A stretch of 64,000 nucleotides of DNA from an uncultured Bacteroidia bacterium (GTDB lineage Bacteria > Bacteroidota > Bacteroidia > Bacteroidales > F082), in the NCBI GenBank assembly GCA_902794155.1, contig CADBGN010000001.1, positions 62,001 to 126,000 of the forward strand, written 5' to 3'. The position numbers were made by a program, and so were the translations under genes. Below, piece after piece: positions 39,939-47,311 of this stretch (the stretch's first letter is position 1; each line of letters opens with the position of its first letter). The notes below the pieces were generated by a model. The model made no database searches and was not told where the DNA came from. It saw only the letters and a list, made by a program, of their open reading frames with translations.

Positions 39939-41059
39939 GAAAAGTGATGGATATGACCCAAGCCTCAGAATGCATAGATTCCCGCCAACGCACGGGTCAA
40001 CCTTGGAATGACATGCATCCTGAGGCTTTAGAAAGCATGTCATCCCTACGGGGGGATGAGCGGGGCATGGGATCTATGCTTTCTAAAGCCTCCCAAGTCT
40101 TCATCCTCACCGATGAGAATGTGGCACCCTTCTGGCTGCCTGAGGTAGCTCATTGGCTGCATTGTGATTCGGCAATTGATATTGTCATCAAGGCAGGCGA
40201 ACAGCACAAAAACCTGCAAACCGTCCAGCGCATTTGGAAAACCTTGATGAAGCATCACGCCGACCGCAACGCCTTGATGATCAATCTGGGTGGTGGCACT
40301 GTCACCGACTTGGGTGGATTCGCAGCCTCGACTTACAAACGTGGTATCAGATTCATCAGTGTACCGACCACTCTGCTTGGAATGATTGATGCGGCGATAG
40401 GAGGGAAGACAGGAATCGATTTTGGTGGTGCGAAAAATCAAATCGGCACATTCGCTGAGGCTGAAGAGGTGGTTATCGACCCTGTTTTTTTGGAGACTTT
40501 GCCTCAAAGGGAACTGCTTTCAGGCCTTTCTGAAATGCTGAAATATGGTTTTGTGGCCGATTCTAAATTATTGGAAACCAATCTGGAAAACTATCGGCAA
40601 TTCATTGTTCGTGCCGGTGAGATCAAGCGTGAGATTGTGGCAAAAGACCCGACAGAAAATGGTCTGCGCAAGATATTGAACTTCGGTCATACTCTTGGCC
40701 ACGCCATCGAAAGCCATTGTTTGACGACGGATGCTCCCCTGTTGCATGGCGAAGCCGTTGCCGTCGGTATGCTTGCCGCATTATGGCTATCTGTGAAACA
40801 ATGTGGACTTAATGAACAAGTTCTAAAGGACTACGAGGAAAAGTTGCCTGTGTTGCTTTCAGAAGCGGAGATTTCGCTTTCGGAAGCCGATATAGAAGCG
40901 GTTTTAGGTTATCTTGCTCACGACAAGAAAAACAAAGGGGAGAAGCCGCAATTTGTGCTGGTTGAAGCCATTGGAAGACCCGTGTGGGAGGTTACGGAAG
41001 ACTATGACACCATCAAAAGGTCACTTGAATACATCATAAATGAATATGGGAAACGCTGA
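39935..41059 (+). CDS. aroB: 3-dehydroquinate synthase with repeat-derived N-terminal insertion
   Basis: AroB converts DAHP to 3-dehydroquinate in the shikimate pathway. The body is complete: VFILTDENVAPFW, LINLGGGTVTDLGGFAASTYKRG, IDAAIGGKTGIDF, EMLKYGFVAD and the zinc-site LNFGHTLGHAIE and LLHGEAVAVGM. Between MTQAS and QVFILT the frame carries about 43 extra residues encoded by two palindromic repeats (39962-40026 and 40022-40092). The flanking bases AAGCCTC and CCTCCCAAG suggest that the gene once read MTQASQVFILT. The start is ambiguous: ATG 39935 overlaps the tsaE stop, ATG 39947 and 39953 are alternatives, and all give the insertion. Confidence 0.88.
   Translation: MRKVMDMTQASECIDSRQRTGQPWNDMHPEALESMSSLRGDERGMGSMLSKASQVFILTDENVAPFWLPEVAHWLHCDSAIDIVIKAGEQHKNLQTVQRIWKTLMKHHADRNALMINLGGGTVTDLGGFAASTYKRGIRFISVPTTLLGMIDAAIGGKTGIDFGGAKNQIGTFAEAEEVVIDPVFLETLPQRELLSGLSEMLKYGFVADSKLLETNLENYRQFIVRAGEIKREIVAKDPTENGLRKILNFGHTLGHAIESHCLTTDAPLLHGEAVAVGMLAALWLSVKQCGLNEQVLKDYEEKLPVLLSEAEISLSEADIEAVLGYLAHDKKNKGEKPQFVLVEAIGRPVWEVTEDYDTIKRSLEYIINEYGKR
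39962..40026. repeat. palindromic repeat inside aroB, inverted copy
   Basis: GCCTCAGAATGCAT (39962-39975) pairs with ATGCATCCTGAGGC (40013-40026) with one mismatch. The core (TAGATTCCC ... GGAATGACATGC) is in the opposite orientation to the next copy. It is translated as part of the AroB N-terminus. Confidence 0.75.
40022..40092. repeat. palindromic repeat inside aroB, direct copy
   Basis: GAGGCTTTAGAAAGCAT at the left pairs perfectly with ATGCTTTCTAAAGCCTC at the right. The core is GTCATCCC ... GGGATCT. It overlaps the previous element by the shared GAGGC. It encodes EALESMSSLRGDERGMGSML without a stop. Confidence 0.75.
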
Positions 41060-42353
41060 CCAGAATGCAATACGCCGTCACCCCAACACAGAGTCGTGTC
41101 CTTCTTGTTCGGGAGATTGCGGGTCTGGGCCCGCAATGACGGCATGGAGGTCCGCCATGAGGACAAGGAGCGGGAGAGTGTTGCGTTTTGGTGAGGTTAC
41201 TCTTCCTGCCAGCAAAAGCGAAAGCAACCGCGCTTTGATGATTGCTGCGTATGGTGGTTTTGCGCCTGATTTCCAGAATCTTTCGGATTCTAATGATACC
41301 CAAGTGTTGAATGAAGCTTTAGTAAGCATGTCATTCCAGCGTGGGGTAGTGCGGGGCAGGGAATCTATGCATACTAAAGCTTCATTCATAGACATCGCCG
41401 ACTGTGGAACAGCAGCTCGCTTTATGACCACCTATCTGGCATGTCATGAAGGCGATTGGATCCTGATGGGCACGGAACGCATGAAACAGCGCCCCATTAT
41501 GCCGCTTGTGAAGTCTTTGCGTGAATTAGGTGTTGATATTCAGTATGTTGAAAAAGAAGGATGTTTGCCTTTGCGAATCATAGGAAAACCGATTTCGGGC
41601 GGGAAAGTCCGAATAGAGATGCACCAAAGCAGTCAATTCGCGTCGTCCTTGCTTTTGGCTGCTCCGATGTGGCCTAAGGGGCTTGAAATGGACCTCATTG
41701 GCGAACTTGCTTCTATGCCTTATCTCGAAATGACCTTGGCAATGATGCGACATTTCGGGGCAGAGGTGGAGAGAAATGGAAGAATGATTTTTGTTAATCC
41801 AAAGCCTTATCAATCAAATAGTTTTGTGGTTGATGGGGATTGGAGCGCGGCTTCGTATTGGTACGAAATGGCAGCATTGAGTGAGGAATGCGAGATAAGA
41901 CTGCGAGGCTTGTCAATGTCATCGTTACAAGGTGATGTGGTTATTGTGGATTGGATGAAGCAATTGGGAGTTGGTACTTTTGTTGAAAAAGATGCTATTG
42001 TCCTGAAAAAAAATCCTTTTGAGAAACGTCCTGTTTGCTTCGATTTTGCTGCGCATCCCGACTTGTATCCGACCATGGCTGCCACTTGCGCAGGATTGAA
42101 TATTGATGCCACTTTTACGGGTCTCGATAACCTTGCTTTGAAAGAGTCGGATAGGGTGGGAGTTATGCAAGCGGAATTATCGAAATTGGGTTGTCGTCCT
42201 CTACATTTTTGTGCGCATAATGACCATCGTATTGTCATGGCATTGGCGCCCTTGGCACTCCTTTATGGACCGGTCGCTTTTGACCATCCCGAAGTGGTGG
42301 AGAAATCCTACCCAGGATTCTGGTCTGACTGCCCTTTTTTGCATGCGTTTTGA
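41040..42353 (+). CDS. aroA: 3-phosphoshikimate 1-carboxyvinyltransferase (EPSP synthase) with two repeat insertions
   Basis: AroA makes EPSP from shikimate-3-phosphate and PEP. Hallmarks: LPASKSESNRALMIAAYGG, DCGTAARFMTTYLA, QRPIMPLVKSLRELG, SSQFASSLLLAAP, VDGDWSAASYW, LYPTMAATCAG and CAHNDHRIVMALAPLALL. Two in-frame segments are foreign to the family: the N-terminal RRHPNTESC...GPAMTAWRS, encoded by a palindrome at 41074-41143, and about 24 residues after VLNEAL, encoded by a palindrome at 41309-41387, located between the first strands of the lower domain. The start is uncertain (41040 overlapping aroB, or ATG 41136/41157 after the first repeat). Confidence 0.88.
   Translation: MNMGNADQNAIRRHPNTESCPSCSGDCGSGPAMTAWRSAMRTRSGRVLRFGEVTLPASKSESNRALMIAAYGGFAPDFQNLSDSNDTQVLNEALVSMSFQRGVVRGRESMHTKASFIDIADCGTAARFMTTYLACHEGDWILMGTERMKQRPIMPLVKSLRELGVDIQYVEKEGCLPLRIIGKPISGGKVRIEMHQSSQFASSLLLAAPMWPKGLEMDLIGELASMPYLEMTLAMMRHFGAEVERNGRMIFVNPKPYQSNSFVVDGDWSAASYWYEMAALSEECEIRLRGLSMSSLQGDVVIVDWMKQLGVGTFVEKDAIVLKKNPFEKRPVCFDFAAHPDLYPTMAATCAGLNIDATFTGLDNLALKESDRVGVMQAELSKLGCRPLHFCAHNDHRIVMALAPLALLYGPVAFDHPEVVEKSYPGFWSDCPFLHAF
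41074..41143. repeat. palindromic repeat at the aroA N-terminus
   Basis: GCCGTCA (41074-41080) and TGACGGC (41137-41143) enclose an inner palindrome ATTGCGGG/CCCGCAAT (41116-41138 region). The words GTCATTGCGGG and GGGAGATTGC belong to another widespread dispersed repeat type. The element lies across the start region of aroA. Confidence 0.65.
41309..41387. repeat. palindromic repeat inside aroA
   Basis: GAATGAAGCTTTAGTA (41309-41324) and TACTAAAGCTTCATTC (41372-41387) are a perfect 16-base inverted pair. The core reads AGCATGTCATTCC ... GGGAATCTATGCA, as in the aroB and 37521 copies. It encodes EALVSMSFQRGVVRGRESMH in frame. Confidence 0.8.
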
Positions 42354-42396
42354 GAAAAAACGCACTATTTTTAATTATATAAGGTGTCCTATTGGG

Positions 42397-42422
42397 AAAT
42401 TCCGTACTTTTGCACGGAATTT
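42397..42422 (+). promoter_or_regulatory. promoter of the LutA-like gene inside a perfect palindrome
   Basis: The -7 box TACTTTTG (42405-42412) lies between AAATTCCGT (42397-42405) and ACGGAATTT (42414-42422), perfect 9-base inverted arms. A dimeric regulator bound there would cover the promoter. Confidence 0.6.
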
Positions 42423-42436
42423 TGCGCACTAGTGTT

Positions 42437-43159
42437 ATGAAAGTTGAGCTGTTTGTACCTTGCATCATCGACCAGTTTTTCCCTTCCGTGGCAGCACACA
42501 CCATGAAAGTGTTGGAACGCACGGGTGTAGAGGTGGAATACAATCCAGAGCAAACTTGTTGCGGACGCTTTGCCTACAATTCAGGTTTTGTGGAAGAAGC
42601 GAAGGATTTGGGCGACAAATTCCTCAATGACTTCTCCTACGATGGCCCCGTGGTGGCCCCATCTGCCGCTTGTGTGCATTATATCAAGAAACGCTATCCT
42701 GAACTCTTTTTCAACACGGCCAACCATTTGAATTTCAAACGCATGGTGGCAAATGTCTATGAGTTGACTGATTTTTTGGTCAACAAGGTGCATTTTGACG
42801 ACTTCGGGGCTGAATTTCCCTATAAGGTCACTTTCCACGATAGCTGCAGTGCTTTACGAGGCTTGGGTTTAGGCAAAGAGGCTCGCCAGCTGCTTTCGAA
42901 GGTTAGAGGACTGGAGTTGGTGGAGATGAAGCAGACTGACATGTGTTGTGGTGCCGATTTTTCATTGGAGGTTAATCAGGAGTCGCTGTCAATGGGTATG
43001 GCTAGCCACAAGGTGAAGAATGCCCTGAATACAGGTGCAGAGTATATTGTCTCGACCGACATGACTTGTCTCATGCACCAGAAAGCTTATATTGAGAAGG
43101 AAGGCTTGCCCATCAAGGTGATCCATATCGCTGATGTGCTGGCATCGGGGTGGGAATGA
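42437..43159 (+). CDS. (Fe-S)-binding CCG-domain protein, LutA/YkgE-like
   Basis: A 240-residue protein of two CCG (cysteine-rich) domains. The first has VPCIIDQF and EQTCCGRFAYN (about 41-51). The second has FHDSCSALRGLG (about 133) and MKQTDMCCGADFSLEVN (about 163). This is the LutA/YkgE form, the Fe-S subunit of LutABC lactate oxidation or of related heterodisulfide-reductase-like enzymes. The partner genes lutB and lutC are not next to it, so the electron partner is unknown. ATG 42437 (MKVELFVPC) was chosen from homologues and the promoter palindrome at 42397-42422. Confidence 0.87.
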   Translation: MKVELFVPCIIDQFFPSVAAHTMKVLERTGVEVEYNPEQTCCGRFAYNSGFVEEAKDLGDKFLNDFSYDGPVVAPSAACVHYIKKRYPELFFNTANHLNFKRMVANVYELTDFLVNKVHFDDFGAEFPYKVTFHDSCSALRGLGLGKEARQLLSKVRGLELVEMKQTDMCCGADFSLEVNQESLSMGMASHKVKNALNTGAEYIVSTDMTCLMHQKAYIEKEGLPIKVIHIADVLASGWE

Positions 43160-43167
43160 AAATCTAA

Positions 43168-43206
43168 GGTCCCTGAGCCCTGAGCTCGTCGAAGGGTTGA
43201 AGGACC
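43168..43206. repeat. GGTCCCTGAGC...GAAGG...GGACC repeat
   Basis: The stretch opens GGTCCCTGAGCCCTGAGCTC and closes GAAGGACC, forming an imperfect hairpin with outer arms GGTCC/GGACC. It resembles the CCTGAGCxxGTCGAAGGG repeats dispersed in many Bacteroidetes genomes. Confidence 0.55.
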
Positions 43207-43227
43207 GTCTTTTAAAAGAACCTAACA

Positions 43228-43800
43228 ATGAACGACTATTATATTCACGAAAGCAGTTATGTCGACGATAATGTCAGTATTGGCAAGGGTACCAAAATCT
43301 GGCATTTCTGTCATATCCAGAAAGGTGCTGTTATTGGTGAGAACTGCTCTTTCGGACAGAATGTCAATGTGGGCAACAATGTGAAGATTGGCAATGGGGT
43401 TCGTGTGCAGAACAACGTTTCCATATACGAAGGCGTTGAGATTGAGGATAACGTGTTTTGTGGTCCGAGTTGTGTGTTTACCAACGTGACTACGCCTCGT
43501 GCCCATTTCCCTGTGCATGGTGTCTATGCCAAGACGAGGATTTGTGAAGGAGCCTCATTAGGTGCCAACTGTACCGTGGTCTGCGGCCATACCGTGGGAA
43601 AGAGTGCCCTCATCGCCGCTGGAGCAGTGGTGACCAAGGACGTGAAACCCTACGCGCTGATGGCCGGTGTGCCCGCCCGTCAGATTGGTTGGGTGTGCGA
43701 ATGTGGCAAGCGCCTTGATGCCTCCTTGCAATGCGAATGCGGTAGAAAATATGAGGAGATTAACGGGAGTTTGGAAAGAATGCAGAATGAGGAATGCTGA
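43228..43800 (+). CDS. wbpD: UDP-2-acetamido-3-amino-glucuronate N-acetyltransferase, WbpD-like
   Basis: A 190-residue left-handed beta-helix acetyltransferase of the WbpD/WlbB group: YYIHESSYVDDNVSIGKGTKIWHF at the start, hexapeptide repeats to about 150, FTNVTTPRAHFP (about 90) and GVPARQIGWVCECG. A C-terminal cysteine knuckle pair (CECG ... CECG) is a family trait. It would acetylate the 3-amino group made by the next gene, a WbpE-like aminotransferase, giving a diacetamido-uronic acid nucleotide sugar. The last residues (ERMQNEEC) and the stop are encoded by a GGAATGCTGA dispersed repeat at 43791, so the native end may have been replaced. Confidence 0.87.
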   Translation: MNDYYIHESSYVDDNVSIGKGTKIWHFCHIQKGAVIGENCSFGQNVNVGNNVKIGNGVRVQNNVSIYEGVEIEDNVFCGPSCVFTNVTTPRAHFPVHGVYAKTRICEGASLGANCTVVCGHTVGKSALIAAGAVVTKDVKPYALMAGVPARQIGWVCECGKRLDASLQCECGRKYEEINGSLERMQNEEC

Positions 43801-43852
43801 ATGCTGAATGAATTGAACAACTGAACAACTGAATAACTGACAACTGATCAAA

Positions 43853-44983
43853 ATGCAATTCAGAGATCTAAAGACACAATATAACGTCCTAAAGGACGAA
43901 ATGGACAAGGCCATCCTCGATGTGGTCGCGTCTTCGGCTTATGTCATGGGACCGAAAATCAAGGAAATGGAGGTGGCTTTCGCCGACTATGTTGGTGTGA
44001 AGCACTGCATTGCTTGCAACAGCGGCACCGACGCCCTATTATTGGCCCTGAAGGCTTGGGACGTGAAACCCGGTGATGCCGTTTTCGTTCCCAGCTTCAC
44101 TTTTTTCGCCTCGGCCGAAGTCATCGCCATGCAAGGTGCAACGCCCGTTTTCGTCGATGTTGACAAGGACACTTTCAACATGGACGTGGATGACCTTGAA
44201 CATAAGATTGAGCAGACGTTGAAGGCAGGCAAGCTTACTCCCCGCGTCATTATTGCCGTCGACCTCTTTGGCCTTCCTGCCGATTTCAAAGCCATCCGCA
44301 AAGTGGCTGATAAACATGGCCTTTATATTCTTGAAGACGGTGCGCAAGGTTTTGGAGGCCGCATTGGCGACAAGAAAGCCTGTGCTTTTGGCGACATTTC
44401 AACGACTTCTTTCTTCCCTGCCAAGCCCGTGGGTTGCTATGGGGATGGCGGTGCAGTGTTCACGGATAACGACGAATGGGCGTCTCTTGTTGAATCGTAT
44501 CATATTCATGGCAAGGGCAGCGATCGTTACGATAATGTTCGTATCGGCATGAACTCGCGCTTGGACAGCATTCAAGCAGCTATTCTCTTGGTTAAGCTAA
44601 AGGCTTTTAAGGCGTATGAGCTGGTTGATGTCAACAAGGTAGCTGAAAGATACACCGAAAAGTTGAAGGATGTGGTGAAGACGCCTGTCGTCCCTGAGGG
44701 TTATTATTCCAGTTGGGCACAATATACGCTTCAAGTGGAGAATGGGGAAGTGAGGGCTGGACTGCAAAACGCTCTTAAGGCACTTGACATTCCAACGGCC
44801 ATCTATTATCCCATCCCGATGCACCGCCAGACGGCGTTCAACTATCTGAATCTGGATGAAAACCGTTGCCCGGTGTCAGACCAGTTGGCCGACACGGTCA
44901 TCTCTTTGCCAGTACATCCTTATCTCTCCGAGGCGGATCAGGACTTGATTTGCGACGCTGTCCGTCGTTATTTGATTCAGTAA
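43853..44983 (+). CDS. wbpE: DegT/DnrJ/EryC1 aminotransferase, WbpE-like
   Basis: A 376-residue PLP aminotransferase for nucleotide-linked sugars. It shows MQFRDLKTQYN, the cofactor segment ACNSGTDALLLALKA (about 49-63), PSFTFFASAEV (about 80), EDGAQGFGG (about 160) and the PLP lysine in TSFFPAKPVGCYGDGG (about 189). It begins after a short repeat-rich gap and pairs with the WbpD-like gene before it: amination, then acetylation, of UDP-3-keto-GlcNAcA. The matching dehydrogenases (WbpA, WbpB) are not in view, though the gene at the right edge has an oxidoreductase domain. Confidence 0.9.
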   Translation: MQFRDLKTQYNVLKDEMDKAILDVVASSAYVMGPKIKEMEVAFADYVGVKHCIACNSGTDALLLALKAWDVKPGDAVFVPSFTFFASAEVIAMQGATPVFVDVDKDTFNMDVDDLEHKIEQTLKAGKLTPRVIIAVDLFGLPADFKAIRKVADKHGLYILEDGAQGFGGRIGDKKACAFGDISTTSFFPAKPVGCYGDGGAVFTDNDEWASLVESYHIHGKGSDRYDNVRIGMNSRLDSIQAAILLVKLKAFKAYELVDVNKVAERYTEKLKDVVKTPVVPEGYYSSWAQYTLQVENGEVRAGLQNALKALDIPTAIYYPIPMHRQTAFNYLNLDENRCPVSDQLADTVISLPVHPYLSEADQDLICDAVRRYLIQ

Positions 44984-44995
44984 CCATTGGTGGGC

Positions 44996-46117
44996 ATGAG
45001 TATCAGGTCGTTTTTTAGCAATATGATTGCTCGTGACAACTACGACGAGGTGATGGAATACCTTGCCGTGACTGAGACACAGCATGCCCCAATGTTTGAG
45101 TTTGATAATGCGCCTGAGGAACTCCGTGAGTTGATACAGGTGGCCGAAACACCACGTAGTCAGGAGCGCTCAAAATGGCTTAACGACTATGCTGAAAAGT
45201 CATGGCAAGTGCCTGATGGAGAGGCAGAGGTCCTGTTGGCCAATGACCATTTGAATGCCATCCGTTATCTGAATCGTTATCTTCGAAGTGCTAATGCCAA
45301 GCTGAAGCAAGACGGCTATTTCGTTTGTGGTTTCGATACCTCACAAAAGCGTCGTGCCCAATTCTTCAGCAAATATCCAAAGATCATTGCATACATCCTG
45401 TATTTCTATGATTTTCTTTGGCATAGAGTGTGCCCCAAGCTCGGCATAACACGTCGTTTCTACTATTTCTGCACAAAGAAGGTGAGAAAAGTGTTTCCCA
45501 GACCGGAGGTGTTAGGAAGGTTGTATTATTGCGGTTTCGAAGTGGTCAGTGAGCAATACATCCACGACCGTTATTGTGTCATCGCCCAAAAGAAGCGTCA
45601 GCCCAGTCACGATCAACACACCTACGGTATGTTGATCAAGCTGAGAAGGATAGGCAAGGACGGGAAGAAATTCAATGTGTTTAAGTTCAGGACGATGTAC
45701 GCCTATTCCGAGTATTTGCAGACCTACATTTATGAAAACAACGACCTTGATGTCGGGGGTAAGTTCAGCGACGACTACCGTGTTACGGAATGGGGAAGGT
45801 TTCTGCGTAAGACTTGGCTCGATGAACTGCCCATGATTTTCAATATATTGAAGGGACAGATGAAACTGGTTGGGGTGCGACCTTTGAGCCAGCAGTATTT
45901 TGATCTTTATACTAAAGATTTACAAGAACTTAGAATCAAGACCAAACCAGGATTGTTGCCTCCGTTCTATGTTGACATGCCTGAGACGCTGGACGAGATT
46001 CAGGACAATGAGCGGCGCTATCTTGAGGCCTATTTGCAGCATCCTTTCCGCACCGATTGGAAGTATTTCTGGAAAATCATTGGCAATATCGTTTTCAAAG
46101 GCGAGAGGTCCAAGTGA
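44996..46117 (+). CDS. priming sugar transferase with N-terminal methyltransferase-like domain
   Basis: A 373-residue protein. The C-terminal half (from about 205) is a bacterial sugar transferase of the WcaJ/PglC type, with KLRRIGKDGKKFNVFKFRTM, KTWLDELPMIFNILKGQM and VGVRPLSQQYF, which moves a sugar phosphate to undecaprenyl phosphate at the inner membrane. The N-terminal half is not the usual multi-pass region. Instead it looks like a degenerate SAM-methyltransferase-like fold (VLLANDHLNAIRYLNRYL, LKQDGYFVCGFDT, VLGRLYYCGFEVVSE) with a hydrophobic patch near 125-140. ATG 44996 is chosen over TTG 44987. Confidence 0.85.
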   Translation: MSIRSFFSNMIARDNYDEVMEYLAVTETQHAPMFEFDNAPEELRELIQVAETPRSQERSKWLNDYAEKSWQVPDGEAEVLLANDHLNAIRYLNRYLRSANAKLKQDGYFVCGFDTSQKRRAQFFSKYPKIIAYILYFYDFLWHRVCPKLGITRRFYYFCTKKVRKVFPRPEVLGRLYYCGFEVVSEQYIHDRYCVIAQKKRQPSHDQHTYGMLIKLRRIGKDGKKFNVFKFRTMYAYSEYLQTYIYENNDLDVGGKFSDDYRVTEWGRFLRKTWLDELPMIFNILKGQMKLVGVRPLSQQYFDLYTKDLQELRIKTKPGLLPPFYVDMPETLDEIQDNERRYLEAYLQHPFRTDWKYFWKIIGNIVFKGERSK

Positions 46118-46168
46118 CAGCAAGTTAAAAGTCCGTTTTTTTTCTTGCTTTATTTGAAAAATAATCCT

Positions 46169-46256
46169 TACTTTTGCAGTTTGTAAATTTAGGTGTACTA
46201 TAGCCTGAGTTTTCAAAAAAACCGCTACTTTCTTATGTTTAAGATAAGTGGTTTTA
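46169..46256 (+). promoter_or_regulatory. promoter and leader hairpin before the ABC exporter
   Basis: The -7 box TACTTTTG (46169-46176) gives a leader of about 130 bases before ATG 46317. Within it AAAACC...ACTT.TCTTA pairs imperfectly with TAAGA.TAAGT.GGTTTT (46216-46256). It may control entry into the long polysaccharide operon. Confidence 0.45.
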
Positions 46257-46316
46257 AAACAAATAGTTATGCTTTCTTGATGTGAGTCAAGTGGCAGAGC
46301 TTTATACTTTTTTGAA

Positions 46317-47195
46317 ATGAGCCAGACAACAGAGAACGAACAATGGACCACCATCATTAAGCCTCATAATAAGCTTTTTGAGGTGAACTTGAAGGAAATA
46401 TGGGATTATCGTGACTTGTTAACTTTGTTTGTGAAGCGAACTATCACGGTGCAATACAAACAGACCATTTTGGGACCGCTTTGGTGGATTATCCAGCCTG
46501 CTTTGACGGTTATCATGTACATGGTAGTGTTTGGTGGCATCGCGGGCATCCCTACGGATGGCATCCCGCAGCCTTTGTTTTACTTGGGAGGCATTGCCCT
46601 ATGGCAGTATTTTTCGGATTGTCTTGGAAAGACTTCAAACACCTTTGTTTCTAACGCAGGTATCTTCGGTAAAGTATATTTCCCGAGGATGATCATGCCC
46701 CTCTCCAGTGTCATCAGTAACCTAGTGCGTTTTGGTATCCAATTGGGATTGTTTATTGTGGTCTATCTATATTATGTCATCATTGGCCAGGCACCAAGTC
46801 CAAATTGGTATCTTGCCTTGTTCCCCTTACTGGTGGTGATGATGGCAGGCTTGGCCTTGGGCTTTGGTATCATCATTTCTTCGATGACGACAAAATACCG
46901 CGACTTGCAGATTCTATTCTCCTTCTTTGTGTCGCTTTGGATGTATGCCACTCCTATTGTTTATCCTTTGAGTCAGGTTGCAGGTAAGAAAGTCCTGGGA
47001 ATGGACCTTCAGACGATCATGTGCCTCAATCCGGTTACGCCAGTCATTGAGACCTTCAAGCATGGCGCTTTGGGGGCAGGCGAATTTGTTGGTTGGGGGT
47101 GGCTCGGCTACAGTTTCGCATTCATGCTCGTCGTGCTCGCCCTTGGCATTTTGATTTTCAACAAGGTGCAGAAGAGCTTTATGGATACGGTGTGA
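46317..47195 (+). CDS. wzm: polysaccharide ABC transporter permease, Wzm-like
   Basis: A 292-residue ABC-2 type permease with about six membrane helices (for example PLWWIIQPALTVIMYMVVFGG near 60, FGIQLGLFIVVYLYYVII near 145, LFPLLVVMMAGLALGFGIII near 170, ILFSFFVSLWMYATPIVYPL near 205). The start DYRDLLTLFVKRTITVQYKQTILGPLWW is the signature of O-antigen and capsule exporters. It would form the channel with the ATPase at 53604, seven genes downstream. Confidence 0.92.
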   Translation: MSQTTENEQWTTIIKPHNKLFEVNLKEIWDYRDLLTLFVKRTITVQYKQTILGPLWWIIQPALTVIMYMVVFGGIAGIPTDGIPQPLFYLGGIALWQYFSDCLGKTSNTFVSNAGIFGKVYFPRMIMPLSSVISNLVRFGIQLGLFIVVYLYYVIIGQAPSPNWYLALFPLLVVMMAGLALGFGIIISSMTTKYRDLQILFSFFVSLWMYATPIVYPLSQVAGKKVLGMDLQTIMCLNPVTPVIETFKHGALGAGEFVGWGWLGYSFAFMLVVLALGILIFNKVQKSFMDTV

Positions 47196-47311
47196 TTCTG
47201 TTGCCAGTTAGGAGTTAGGAGTTGATAGTTTAAGACGTCTTCTTGCGGGATTGAATAATGTGAAAGCATAACCTTAATTAAATTAAAGCGAATTATAGGT
47301 TAGTGTAGTAT

